NCBI GenBank assembly: GCA_033852115.1
Contig: JAWSVE010000008.1
Coordinates: 682,001 to 746,000, forward strand
Origin: JAWSVE01 sp033852115
GTDB taxonomy: Bacteria; Pseudomonadota; Gammaproteobacteria; Pseudomonadales; Cellvibrionaceae
Direction of reading: 5' to 3'
Length of the DNA stretch: 64,000 bases
A program made the translations under genes and the position numbers. Shown here piece by piece: positions 34,535 to 43,191 of the stretch. The first letter of the stretch is position 1; every line of letters starts with the position of its first letter. A model generated the notes under the pieces. The model made no database searches. It was not told the origin of the DNA and saw only the letters and a program-made list of their open reading frames with translations.

Positions 34535-35380
34535 ATGAAGCGGTTAAAACCTTTATCTGCAGTAAGTGGTGTGATTTGCGCGCTTTTTTTGAGTACCAGC
34601 GTAACGGCTGAAACAAAAGAGCAAGCATTAAACGAAAATCTACCGCACTATATAGGTGCGGCAAAATTAATTGTGCAGGATTTGCCAAAGACGCAAACAT
34701 TTTATGAAGACCTCTTCGGCATGGAAGAAGTGAAACGATACAACTATGCGCCAGAAGTCTTTGAAGAAACGATTATGAGTTTTGGTGAAGGTGCTCGTCT
34801 CGCACTCTTTGCACCAAACCCAAAAGCAGAAGCGCCAGTTCGGGATAGTCAGTACCCGGTCGTTTTGTTTTATACGCCTGACTTTGCGACTATAACTGCC
34901 AAGGTAAAAGAGCTTGGTTATCCCATTAGAGTGTTGGCGAATTTTCCCACCATGCAAGTTGCTATTACTCGGGATCCTAGTGGTAACGCGGTAGAAATTT
35001 TTGGGCGTAAAGAGTCTAAAATGTCGGTAGGTGGATCAAAATTAATTGTTCGAGATCGAAAAGAGGCGGAAGCTTTTTATACGGAAGTATTTGGCGCGAC
35101 TGTCTTGCAATACTTAGATTCACCTGATTACGATGAAGTCCTTCTTACTATCGGAAAAGGGCCGTTTCTTGCACTTTTCCAGCCGCTAAAGGAAGAGCCT
35201 CTAGCGAAAAGTAAGTTTCCGCAAACAGCTTTTTATACCACTGAATTTGACGCGGTAGTTGCAAAGATTGAAGCCCTTGGTTTCGGATATCGCAAAGTAG
35301 CCACTCAAACCGAAGGGCTAAATATTATTATTGCGCGAGACCCTTCCGGGAATGCCATAGAAATTATTGAAGAGAAGTAG
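34535..35380 (+). CDS. Exported protein with two VOC (glyoxalase-like) domains
   Basis: 281 residues with a signal peptide (about 1-26, VTA-ET). Two VOC domains: IGAAKLIVQDLPKTQTFYEDLFGM to DPSGNAVEIFG, given here as IGAAKLIVQDLPKT and DPSGNAVEIFG, and VGGSKLIVRDRKEAEAFY to DPSGNAIEIIEE. Each keeps the second-strand Glu (VEIFG, IEIIE) but has Lys where a metal-binding His or Gln often sits, so metal binding is doubtful. VOC proteins are usually cytosolic. Third gene of the operon, 20 bp after the dehydrogenase; a terminator follows. Confidence 0.87.
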   Translation: MKRLKPLSAVSGVICALFLSTSVTAETKEQALNENLPHYIGAAKLIVQDLPKTQTFYEDLFGMEEVKRYNYAPEVFEETIMSFGEGARLALFAPNPKAEAPVRDSQYPVVLFYTPDFATITAKVKELGYPIRVLANFPTMQVAITRDPSGNAVEIFGRKESKMSVGGSKLIVRDRKEAEAFYTEVFGATVLQYLDSPDYDEVLLTIGKGPFLALFQPLKEEPLAKSKFPQTAFYTTEFDAVVAKIEALGFGYRKVATQTEGLNIIIARDPSGNAIEIIEEK

Positions 35381-35385
35381 TTGCA

Positions 35386-35422
35386 ACAGCGGACTCATGA
35401 GTCACATCGAGTCCACTGTTTT
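35386..35422 (+). terminator. Rho-independent terminator-like hairpin after VOC gene
   Basis: 11-bp arms with one mismatch (35386-35396 and 35409-35419), 12-nt loop, then TTTT; begins 5 bp after the stop codon at 35380. Confidence 0.65.
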
Positions 35423-35906
35423 AGTAAGTCTTTCATGTTTTGGCTCTTTACAAATAACTTTTTATTATTCTTCTATGCAAATTGGTAGCGAAAAAACGTA
35501 ACACGTCACACTCGAATATTCGTTTCCATATTGTCGCGTTTCACGTCTTCTTAACTCTTCACTCTTGATTTTTTACTCACTATAATCCTTTCCCCTCATG
35601 TCATGGCTAATTTGATTAGTCAGTGTTACTTACAACATATAAAAATTTTTAAGTAAGTATTAATCGCCGCAGTGCGACCCTCGTGTTCGCCTGTACATAA
35701 ATATAAAAATGCGCACGTCAAGCTATCGATAATGCGCTGTTGGTAAACACTCTATTTACGCAGAAGCTTTGAAGTTGTAGCTGCGGTAGCGATGATCATA
35801 TGGTTTCCGCTCCACAGTCATTCATCTCACCCGAAACGGAATTCCAGGTGCGCAGACTCGGCATAATAGGGCTGTATACCCAATTGGTTGGTGAGGTCTG
35901 TTTGCT
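35423..35906. other. AT-rich intergenic region upstream of the AraC gene
   Basis: About 480 bp without a convincing gene; short frames here lack ribosome sites and recognisable products. The block 35450-35660 is notably AT-rich with poly-T runs. Probably carries the AraC gene promoter; no operator repeat could be picked out with confidence. Confidence 0.5.
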
Positions 35907-36971
35907 ATGGATCCAAATAAAAAGCTTATCCCGCTCGAACTCCATCCCATGGGGTTTATTGAATGTTTCACGAAGCTTGGCGCAAAGCTCGAGCCCTTAC
36001 TTGAGAATACTGGAATCAATCAAGCGATGCTTGGGGTTCGTGGTATCAAGATTTCCTATGTTCAGCAAAGCCAACTGATACGCAACGGTATTGGATTGTG
36101 CCGCTCTTCTGGTATTGGCTTGAAAGTGGGTCAAATAATGGATTGGAGCTTTAACGGCATGGTGGGGTTGGCTGTGAGTTGCGCTCCGAGCTTAGTGGAG
36201 GCGGGTGCGGCGATGCGCCGCTACTTGTTAATCGCGCAACCGCATTACGCTATGTATGCCTACCAGCCGACCGCTTATGTGGATGAAAACGGTAGGATGG
36301 TCATGACAATGGAATCGCGAGCTGCGCAGCTTGGCGAACTGGAAGAAATGCTCTCGCGGTTTGAGCTGGAATATCGGCTTGCGGTAACGCTGAGATTATT
36401 TAGCGAGTGCGGTTACCCCGAAGCGGCCGATACGTCAATTCGAGTGAAACTTGCTTTTCCTCGGCCTGCGCATTACCACATGTACGAAAGTCTACCCTGC
36501 GATTCGGTTGAATTTAATGCAGATGTTTCTTCAATTAGCGCACATGTTGAATTTCTTACCACGCCATGGCGGCAATTTCGAAAACCCAATTTTGAGCGGG
36601 TAACGACAATTTGTGAGAGCGAGCTGAAAGCCGCCAAGATTGAGCCTACATTGGCTTCTAAAGTGCGATGGCATGTTAGCCTGTATTACAACAAGTTGGT
36701 CACACTAGAGGAAATAGCGGATCTTCTTTCGATGACGCCAAGAGCGCTTACTCGTAAATTAGCCTGCGAAGGCACGTCATTTCGCGCCATTATGCATGAT
36801 GTACGAATGGAGTTGACAGCGTTTCATTTACGCTCATCAAAATTAAATGTGGATGAAATTGCTGAAGTGATGGGGTTTTCGAGTGCTTCAAGCTTGCGAA
36901 GAGCGATTAAAAACTGGAGTGGTGAAACCGTGGGAGCGATCCGGGCGGAGTCCGCTTCAGCATCACAATAA
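35907..36971 (+). CDS. AraC-family regulator (arabinose-binding-like N-domain)
   Basis: 354 residues. N-terminal ligand-type domain (about 10-200) with GLKVGQIMDWSFNGMVGLAVSC, as GQIMDWSFNGMVGLAVSC, common in AraC regulators of lipid and aromatic catabolism (OruR/ArgR-like). C-terminal double HTH (about 255-345): TLEEIADLLSMTPRALTRKLACEG and VDEIAEVMGFSSASSLRRAIKNW. The last helix has S-S-L-R-R-A in place of the common S-x-F-x-R-A. On the same strand as, and between, the PQQ module and the chaperone-like pair; either could be its target. Confidence 0.88.
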   Translation: MDPNKKLIPLELHPMGFIECFTKLGAKLEPLLENTGINQAMLGVRGIKISYVQQSQLIRNGIGLCRSSGIGLKVGQIMDWSFNGMVGLAVSCAPSLVEAGAAMRRYLLIAQPHYAMYAYQPTAYVDENGRMVMTMESRAAQLGELEEMLSRFELEYRLAVTLRLFSECGYPEAADTSIRVKLAFPRPAHYHMYESLPCDSVEFNADVSSISAHVEFLTTPWRQFRKPNFERVTTICESELKAAKIEPTLASKVRWHVSLYYNKLVTLEEIADLLSMTPRALTRKLACEGTSFRAIMHDVRMELTAFHLRSSKLNVDEIAEVMGFSSASSLRRAIKNWSGETVGAIRAESASASQ

Positions 36972-36986
36972 TCTATAGGTAAATGT

Positions 36987-38018
36987 ATGACTAACGATAA
37001 ATCCGAGACAACTAATAAACCATTGAAGGGGAAAGTGTGGTTTATTGCCGGCGGTACAGTCTTGGCTCTGGTGGGGTTATTGGTTGTCGGTTTGCAGTTT
37101 AAGTTCGCTGCTGCGGAGCGAGCAATTAAAGAGATGCAGCTTGCGGCCGAATCCTCCACAGTTAATCCTTCTATTGGTAAGAAGTGGCAATGGGACCGAT
37201 TCCCTAAAGAGACAATAACAGCAAGCTTACAAAAACACGTGAGGGAAGACCGGGCGCAAAAAATTTCCGATGGTGCTGAGCGGTCGGAAGAGGTCGCTGT
37301 TGATGATGAAGTACCGGATATAGAATTCGATGTAGTTGATGTCTATCAGGGGCTCGCTAATGTTGAGTTAGACGAGGGCGGTAACGTCGTATTAGATAAT
37401 AAGGCGCGAGAGTCTCTCGAAGATGCGTTCAGTGGTTTACCCGACAACATGTCTGAAGAAGACCTGCATGAATTGCAGGAGTTGGTGAAGATTGGTTTAC
37501 CGGGTGAGGCCGGTTTCCAGACCGCAGATATTCTTGGCCGCTATTACTATTACCGTTTGGCGCAAAAAGATTTACCCGCATTGCACTCCGCTACCCCATC
37601 GTTGGATTCGGCCTTAGATGACTACGACCAGCTGAAAGCCTTGCGCTATACGTATTTTGGAAAAGAGGCGGCCGAAAAGTTGTATGGCGAAGAGCATCTC
37701 ATGGCAAATTACACTATCCAAGCGATGAAGATTGAATCAAACAAAGACATTAGCGCAGAGGAAAAGCAAAAAAAATTACAGGCTTTAAAAACAGAACTCT
37801 CCTATCTTGAAGGGGATGAAGAAGAGCCTGCGCAGCAGCTTGATGATGTGGATGCCGATTTTCAAGCGAAGTATTCCGCATTCAGTACAGAGCGTTCTGC
37901 AATCGAAAGTGCTGGTCTCAGCCAAGAGCAGCAGCAATCGGAAATTGATCAGTTGCGCACTAAGTATTTTTCGGAAGACGAACTTGAGGCATCTTTTCAG
38001 TATGATGAAAGACGATAG
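36987..38018 (+). CDS. Lipase-secretion-chaperone-like protein (copy B)
   Basis: 343 residues. N-terminal anchor about 17-38, W67-Q-W69 motif, NVELDEGGNVVLD, GLPGEAGFQTADILGRYYYYRL, LKALRYTYFGKEAAEKLYGEEH, a charged helix SAEEKQKKLQALKTEL and a C-terminal repeat ERSAIESAGLSQEQQQSEID with YFSEDELEASF. The order and helix content match LifO-type foldases, but the classical FDY-L-S motif is replaced (ARESLEDAFSGL). AGGT seven bases before ATG; 15 bp after the AraC gene, 39 bp before copy C. Highly charged and all-helical. Client unknown. Confidence 0.7.
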   Translation: MTNDKSETTNKPLKGKVWFIAGGTVLALVGLLVVGLQFKFAAAERAIKEMQLAAESSTVNPSIGKKWQWDRFPKETITASLQKHVREDRAQKISDGAERSEEVAVDDEVPDIEFDVVDVYQGLANVELDEGGNVVLDNKARESLEDAFSGLPDNMSEEDLHELQELVKIGLPGEAGFQTADILGRYYYYRLAQKDLPALHSATPSLDSALDDYDQLKALRYTYFGKEAAEKLYGEEHLMANYTIQAMKIESNKDISAEEKQKKLQALKTELSYLEGDEEEPAQQLDDVDADFQAKYSAFSTERSAIESAGLSQEQQQSEIDQLRTKYFSEDELEASFQYDERR

Positions 38019-38057
38019 AGTGTCACGTATGCTCTCTCTCGGAAACAGCGGCCGCTG

Positions 38058-39110
38058 ATGAAAAGGCGTTACTATATTAGCGCGGCCGCTGTGCTGGTCA
38101 TTATAGTCGGCGCTGCTTGGCTTCTTGTCTCGCAAAGACCTCTGCGACCTCAAAGTGTACTTCCCCCTGAGTCTGCCAAGCTTATCAGTGAATCGAAGAG
38201 CTTAAATACTCAGTGGCAATGGCAGGCTGTTAAAGACCGACATCGTGGCAGCGAGAAGAACCTTGCAGAGCATGATGAAATCCCATTTGACGTTATAGCC
38301 ATTCACGACGCTTTAGCGAATGTGCAAATTGATGGTGCGGGGAATGTGGTGATTGATGAATCAGCGCTGCCGGCACTGGAGCTTGCTTTTCATCGGTTGG
38401 GGGATGCCGTCTCGGCAGATCTTGTGGCGGAGTTGCAATCGCTGGTGCAAATTGGTTTGCCTGGCACCGCTGGAGAGCAGGTTGCGGAGTTGCTGGGGCG
38501 CTACTATCGATATCGGCTTGCGGTTCAGGATTTGTCCGTGAGTAAGTCCAGCGATGTTGATTTATCTCCAGTCGATAACGCTACACGTGATCTGGAGTCC
38601 CTAGCAGCGTTACGCCGAGAGCATTTTGATCACCGTACAGCGTTGGATTTATTCGGTGCGGAAGAGGCGCACCATCGATATTTGCTGAGTCGTCGGGCGA
38701 TACAGCAGTCTGATATGTCGCAGCAAGACAGGCAGTTAGAAATGAAGCGGCTTGAACAAGATCTTAAGAGCGGCCTGTATTATTTTCCGTCAGAGGATCG
38801 GCAGATATACGACAATCTGCATAATCAATCGGTCAGCGTGATGGCTGATACATCTGATCGCCTTGCTCAACAGTTGAGTGAGCAGCTGTTGGGCTTAGTT
38901 TCCGCGCGGGATGTGTCGGATGCTGATTCGGCATCTCGCTGGAATGCGCGAGTCAGTCAGTTTTTGATTGAGAGGAACGCTATTGTGACGGCAGGTCTTT
39001 CAGAGGACGATAAAATTACACAAATTAGTTGGTTAATGTCCCAACATTTTTCAGAGGGTGAAATAGCGACGGCGGACGATTATTTACCTCGCTATCGGCA
39101 ACTTCAGTAG
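38058..39110 (+). CDS. Lipase-secretion-chaperone-like protein (copy C)
   Basis: 350 residues. Anchor about 7-25, W53-Q-W55, NVQIDGAGNVVID, IGLPGTAGEQVAELLGRYYRYRL, LAALRREHFDHRTALDLFGAEE, and C-terminal ERNAIVTAGLSEDDKITQISWL with HFSEGEI. Closest to copy B: both carry LAN-V-x-x-D, GLPG-x-AG and LGRYYxYRLA blocks, so they are a tandem duplication that has diverged strongly. Weak ribosome site. Ends 7 bp from the convergent FGE-like gene. Confidence 0.7.
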   Translation: MKRRYYISAAAVLVIIVGAAWLLVSQRPLRPQSVLPPESAKLISESKSLNTQWQWQAVKDRHRGSEKNLAEHDEIPFDVIAIHDALANVQIDGAGNVVIDESALPALELAFHRLGDAVSADLVAELQSLVQIGLPGTAGEQVAELLGRYYRYRLAVQDLSVSKSSDVDLSPVDNATRDLESLAALRREHFDHRTALDLFGAEEAHHRYLLSRRAIQQSDMSQQDRQLEMKRLEQDLKSGLYYFPSEDRQIYDNLHNQSVSVMADTSDRLAQQLSEQLLGLVSARDVSDADSASRWNARVSQFLIERNAIVTAGLSEDDKITQISWLMSQHFSEGEIATADDYLPRYRQLQ

Positions 39111-39117
39111 CCTCGTA

Positions 39118-39936
39118 TTACTTAGTCTCTAGTACTAGCCTAAATCCTGCAATATCCCGAATCGATTTAAATCGGTTGGCTGAGCGAGCATGTGTCGGAT
39201 AAAAGCGCCAGCTTCCACCTCGTAAAACCTTAAACTCACCCTCAGCTGGCCCCTGTGGATCCATTGTGGGTTCTGACCGGTATTCTCCATACCAATCTTC
39301 AACCATCTCCCAGCTATTCCCATAGAGATCGTACAGGCCCCACTTGTTGGGGGGTAAGCTTTTTACTGGCGTCGGGCCAAGAGATGTTGGAAATGATTTG
39401 CAGTCTGCTAGTGATTGCTGGCCGCTTAGGTTTGCGTCGCTGTCGGTAATACACGCACCTGTGTAAAAGTTTGACGTGCTACCGGCTCGAGCAGCATATT
39501 CCCATTCTGCTTCAGTAGGGAGGCGGTAACGGTAGGTAGGATCCTGTTCATTGAGTTTGGCAATATAAAATTGAATCCATTCATATCGCAATCGATCAAC
39601 GGGACAGTCTAAACCGCATTCTGGGAATGATGATGGGCTGCCATCAATAAGCGCAAGCCACTGTCTTCGAGTGACCTCAGTGGTTTGTAAGAAAAATGGT
39701 TTCGTAATCGTGACAAGGTGTTGAACCTCATCTGGTTCGTGTCCTGCTTGGTTTGGAAGGCTCCCCATAAGGAATGAACCGGCAGGTATTTCGACGAACT
39801 CCATGTCCAGGTAATTTCGTACGGAGGTGCTCTTTGATGCATTGTCGTTCGAGCTGTATTCCTCAGAACAGGCGACACAGCTAAGAATGATAATGCAGAA
39901 AATGGTTAGTGGTGAAAACGAAAGCTGTTTGAACAT
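39118..39936 (-). CDS. Formylglycine-generating-enzyme-like (SUMF1 family) lipoprotein
   Basis: 272 residues. Lipobox-like I-L-S-C near residue 20 with a second Cys shortly after. FGE fold: FVEIPAGSFLMGSLP, TEVTRRQWLALI, YRLPTEAEWEYAARAGS, GLYDLYGNSWEMVEDWYGEY, VLRGGSWRFYP, FRLVLE. The G-N-x-W-E-x-V-x-D-W and R-G-G-S-W blocks are diagnostic. The usual active-site Cys pair near the C-terminus is not evident, so it may bind rather than modify a partner. No sulfatase is nearby. Periplasmic, anchored. Confidence 0.85.
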   Translation of the reverse strand: MFKQLSFSPLTIFCIIILSCVACSEEYSSNDNASKSTSVRNYLDMEFVEIPAGSFLMGSLPNQAGHEPDEVQHLVTITKPFFLQTTEVTRRQWLALIDGSPSSFPECGLDCPVDRLRYEWIQFYIAKLNEQDPTYRYRLPTEAEWEYAARAGSTSNFYTGACITDSDANLSGQQSLADCKSFPTSLGPTPVKSLPPNKWGLYDLYGNSWEMVEDWYGEYRSEPTMDPQGPAEGEFKVLRGGSWRFYPTHARSANRFKSIRDIAGFRLVLETK

Positions 39937-40024
39937 GTTGCCTGAGAGGGGGGGTAGAAAAGCGAACTGAGCTATCCGATACAGGCCCAGTTCGCTTAAG
40001 AGGGGATTTGTTACCGCAGACTAA

Positions 40025-40702
40025 TTAGTCTAGAGCGTCCAAAATGAGGTCGGCTAACACGCGTGAACCTGCCGCCGATGGATGGATGCCGTCGCTAGTA
40101 ATGTATCGCGACTCGTTCCCCAAGAAAGCATCGCGAGAGTCAACGAACTTCACGCCCATTGCAGGGTAGTTTGCTTTCTTATATTCCATTGACGCAAAGT
40201 TGATTTCATCTGCGTCGCCAGTGTAGTAGTAACCCAAGAAGATAATTTCACTGATGCGATCGCTTTTCATGTCTGAGACAAGGCCAGCGATGGTTTCTTC
40301 AATTGCTAACAAAACTTCTTGAATACAGGCTTCGTCTGTGCAGTTTGCGCCGTCCCCAAGTAAAAAGTCGTTGCCGCCACCGTTGAAGATCACAGTGTTG
40401 ATGCCGCGCTTGCTCGCATCGTCGTACTGGTTAGGTACGGAATAGCGGCTGCTACAGATAAGGTTTCCGCCATTCATTTGGCAGCCAGAGCGTGCGTAGG
40501 TGTCAATGGTTTCGTTTAGGTCGTCTTCTAGGTACTCATGAATGTCACCTGACAAAGCGAAAATAGAGTCACCAATGATCATTTTGTCTCCACTAGTGCT
40601 GCCGCCGCCAAATGCGACTGCGTTGCTGCTAATGGTGGATGCTAAAGCGATCGCTGATAATACGAGGCTTGCTTTTTTCCAAAGAGATGGGCCAGCTTGC
40701 AT
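40025..40702 (-). CDS. Exported SGNH/GDSL-type hydrolase
   Basis: 225 residues from ATG 40702 (GGAG six bases upstream; TTG 40714 is an alternative). Signal peptide about 1-30 (AVA-FG). Block I G44-D-S46-I, Gly in ARSGC, Asn in GGGNDF, and D204-G-I-H207 near the end give a complete catalytic set for an esterase/lipase-type SGNH enzyme. Five Cys in the mature protein (ARSGCQ, LICSS, ANCTDEAC) suggest disulfides. It lies among three chaperone-like genes, making it the only candidate client enzyme in the neighbourhood, but this is inference. Confidence 0.88.
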   Translation of the reverse strand: MQAGPSLWKKASLVLSAIALASTISSNAVAFGGGSTSGDKMIIGDSIFALSGDIHEYLEDDLNETIDTYARSGCQMNGGNLICSSRYSVPNQYDDASKRGINTVIFNGGGNDFLLGDGANCTDEACIQEVLLAIEETIAGLVSDMKSDRISEIIFLGYYYTGDADEINFASMEYKKANYPAMGVKFVDSRDAFLGNESRYITSDGIHPSAAGSRVLADLILDALD

Positions 40703-40928
40703 AAAAGTCTCCAAGTTATCCTTGTTTATACATTTATCGGGAGAGAACAGTGCACTGCTATTGATTGGAATGCACTGGAGGCTCGATTGTATTGAGCCAT
40801 GCTGACAGAGTGCTATGACATGAATCGCAAGAAAATCAAAATAAAAGCGCTTGCTGTTTTTTTGAGGAATACTATCTGTGACTCGCCGGTTTCTTGTTTT
40901 GAAAAATAAAGTGTCTTCAAAAAAGCTT

Positions 40929-42509
40929 TCATTTTTTTATCTTTATTCGAAAAATAATTAGTGTCGTTAATACGGCAATACAAAGATAAACAAACCAATA
41001 GGGGTGCTGAGTGAACAGCGTAGGTGTGGGTTGGGTGGCAAGCGGGACTTGTGTCACAAATGCAGCCGATTGGTGATAGGGTGTTTCAAGTAGGCGTCGA
41101 CCATTAGCAAGAAACACAGCGGACGGTCCGTTGTTTGTTGCATGAATCATGGGCAGGCGTGTTTCAACACTACGTAAAAGCGAAGAGTTGAGGTGTTGAT
41201 AGGGTTGTCGAGTCTCGCCAAACCAGCCGTTATTTGAAATTGTAATTAGTACATTCGAATGTGGTACTGCGTTAACGCTGTTTGCGACAAAATCCGAAAA
41301 CATGACTTCGTAACAAATGAGAGGTAGCGCTTTAATTTGGCCTGCAGTAAAAACAGTAGGTTCATTTCCCGCCGAGAAGTCGATAAAAAAATCACCAAAT
41401 AATTCCACGACCCATTTTTTTGCTGGCGCCCATTCGTCAAACAAGGGGAGGTACTCGCCAAACGGAACACGTTTTGTTTTGCGGTAAGTGGCTGAGTGCT
41501 TTCCGTTATCGTTTAGCAATACAGCGCTGTTATATTTTTTTGGCTCATTGTTGATATAGGCCTGTTCATTGTCTTGAAATATGACTGGTATGTTTAGGTT
41601 ATCTACGTGTCTTTGAAATGCGCTATTTATATGATCGTAGCGGAAGTAACCCTTATACCTGGTTTCGGGAATAATGATTAATTCGGGAGAATCAGCTTTC
41701 AAGAGTTCTGTATAGGCGAGTTCAGGCGGATAAGACTTCGAAAAGCCTGGTGCGGCAGGGGGTATGCTGGCACTTGGTTCTTCATTCGGCTGGATGAAAG
41801 CGATAGACGTTTTAACCTGTGCGTTTATAACTGTATCCCAGTGTGGGACTGCGTACATACCATAGCCTAGCCATAGGCTAAATCCTGCTAGCGCCCCGGC
41901 AATTAACCATTGGTCGCTGGGATTCACTTTCTTGAGGTAGTGTTGGGTGATGAGTGCGGCAAAACATGCATTGACCAAACCTATTAAGAAATCCAGTCCG
42001 AAAACGCCAGTGAACTCAATGCCTTGTAGTGCGGCAAGAAAGTAACTTTGACTTTCGCCAAGCTGCACCGAAAACAGCATAGGAAAAAAGCCGTAAAAAA
42101 GTGCAGTTAACACTGGGAAAGTGAGCAGCGATAGGCAGTGTGAACGCTGCGTCAGCCAACGGAAAAGAAGAAACATCAATGCAGGAAGTTGTGCACAGTA
42201 GACCCAGAACACGATTGAAAGAACGTAAGTGTGGGTCGTGGAATAATCTTTAAAATTGTCAATAAAGTCACTAATCCATGATGCGGCGCTTAAATAGAAG
42301 CTGAGTCCAAACAGCAGACCTAAAACATACGCACCGCGCAGTCGGCAGCCTTGCAATGCAATCAAGATGGGAACGAAGCCAAACCAAGTGATCAAATAAA
42401 GCTGTGGGACGTTGTAAGGGATGGCGACGAGGAGACCGCTGAATATGGCGGCGATAGATCGTGTCGCTAGCAGGTAACGTGAGATTGTGTTGATCGACTG
42501 TGTTCGCAT
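40929..42509 (-). CDS. Apolipoprotein N-acyltransferase paralogue (Lnt-like)
   Basis: 526 residues from ATG 42509 (the open frame continues upstream to 42605, overlapping the neighbour). About six N-terminal membrane helices, then a nitrilase-type domain with a complete triad: E282 in IIPETRYKG, K344 in YRKTKRVPFGEYLP and C399 in PLICYEV (E. coli E267, K335, C387), and a final helix. Lnt adds the third acyl chain to lipoproteins. The housekeeping lnt usually lies beside ybeX/corC, so this one, next to a chaperone-like gene 22 bp upstream, is probably a second copy with a dedicated substrate. Confidence 0.85.
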   Translation of the reverse strand: MRTQSINTISRYLLATRSIAAIFSGLLVAIPYNVPQLYLITWFGFVPILIALQGCRLRGAYVLGLLFGLSFYLSAASWISDFIDNFKDYSTTHTYVLSIVFWVYCAQLPALMFLLFRWLTQRSHCLSLLTFPVLTALFYGFFPMLFSVQLGESQSYFLAALQGIEFTGVFGLDFLIGLVNACFAALITQHYLKKVNPSDQWLIAGALAGFSLWLGYGMYAVPHWDTVINAQVKTSIAFIQPNEEPSASIPPAAPGFSKSYPPELAYTELLKADSPELIIIPETRYKGYFRYDHINSAFQRHVDNLNIPVIFQDNEQAYINNEPKKYNSAVLLNDNGKHSATYRKTKRVPFGEYLPLFDEWAPAKKWVVELFGDFFIDFSAGNEPTVFTAGQIKALPLICYEVMFSDFVANSVNAVPHSNVLITISNNGWFGETRQPYQHLNSSLLRSVETRLPMIHATNNGPSAVFLANGRRLLETPYHQSAAFVTQVPLATQPTPTLFTQHPYWFVYLCIAVLTTLIIFRIKIKK

Positions 42510-42531
42510 TGTATGTATTTGTCTGCTGAGC

Positions 42532-43191
42532 TTATTGGGGCGGTGACATGGCGTCTCGAAGCGCCTGCTGTAAAACTTGCAACTGTTGTTGCTTTTCTTC
42601 GTCACTCAATGATGTGTCTTCGTGTATTGCACGCCTCTTCAAAAGGTTGAGCGTAAAAAGATGTTGTTTTTCATAGAGCAATTGACTAAGGCTTTCTCCG
42701 AGGTGCGAACGCCTTAGCTCACGGAGTGCTTCAAATTGTATTAATTCTTCGGCAACGGTCTTTGGTCCCTGTGTCTCGCTGAGTAGCGCTTTCTCTTCAA
42801 TGTGATATGTCGTAAACAATGGTAGTGCTTGCGAGAAAATTTCTGTGGCTTCGGGGCTAAGTACTTTGCTGGCGAGGAAGCTAATGCGTGCGAGCTCCTC
42901 TGTTGATAGTGCTTGTGTGTAGCTTTCTGTGGCTTGTCTTAACGAGGCTTCTAACTCTTGGCCATGTTCACTCGCATTGTCGGGGTCGTATTCGATGTGC
43001 CGTATTGCATCTTCAATTTCATCGAATTGCACGCTTGAGGCTTTCCCTTTGGGCGCAATGTCGTCATAGGCATAGGAGGCATCAGGCTCTGCGAATGGTT
43101 GTTGAAGAATATAGCTTCCTGCCGCAGATGCCGTTAAAACGGCACAAAAAGCGAGGCTTATCAACATGGGTTTAGAGGTAGAGTACGTCAT
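42532..43191 (-). CDS. Lipase-secretion-chaperone-like protein (copy D, short)
   Basis: 219 residues. N-terminal hydrophobic segment (MLISLAFCAVLTASAAGSYIL), then a helical region: LEASLRQATESYTQALSTEELARI, LIQFEALRELRRSHLGESLSQLLYEKQHLF and RRAIHEDTSLSDEEKQQQLQVL, given in part as ALRELRRSHLGESLSQLLYE and SLSDEEKQQQLQVL. These align with the last half of copies A-C (ALR-x-x-x-F-G ... EEK-Q). It lacks WQW and the GNVV-D block, and is about 100 residues shorter. First gene of a two-gene operon with the Lnt paralogue. Confidence 0.6.
   Translation of the reverse strand: MTYSTSKPMLISLAFCAVLTASAAGSYILQQPFAEPDASYAYDDIAPKGKASSVQFDEIEDAIRHIEYDPDNASEHGQELEASLRQATESYTQALSTEELARISFLASKVLSPEATEIFSQALPLFTTYHIEEKALLSETQGPKTVAEELIQFEALRELRRSHLGESLSQLLYEKQHLFTLNLLKRRAIHEDTSLSDEEKQQQLQVLQQALRDAMSPPQ

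Noticed and set aside
39118..39936. Active sulfatase-maturing enzyme
   Set aside because: The fold is clear, but the active-site Cys pair is not evident and no sulfatase is nearby.
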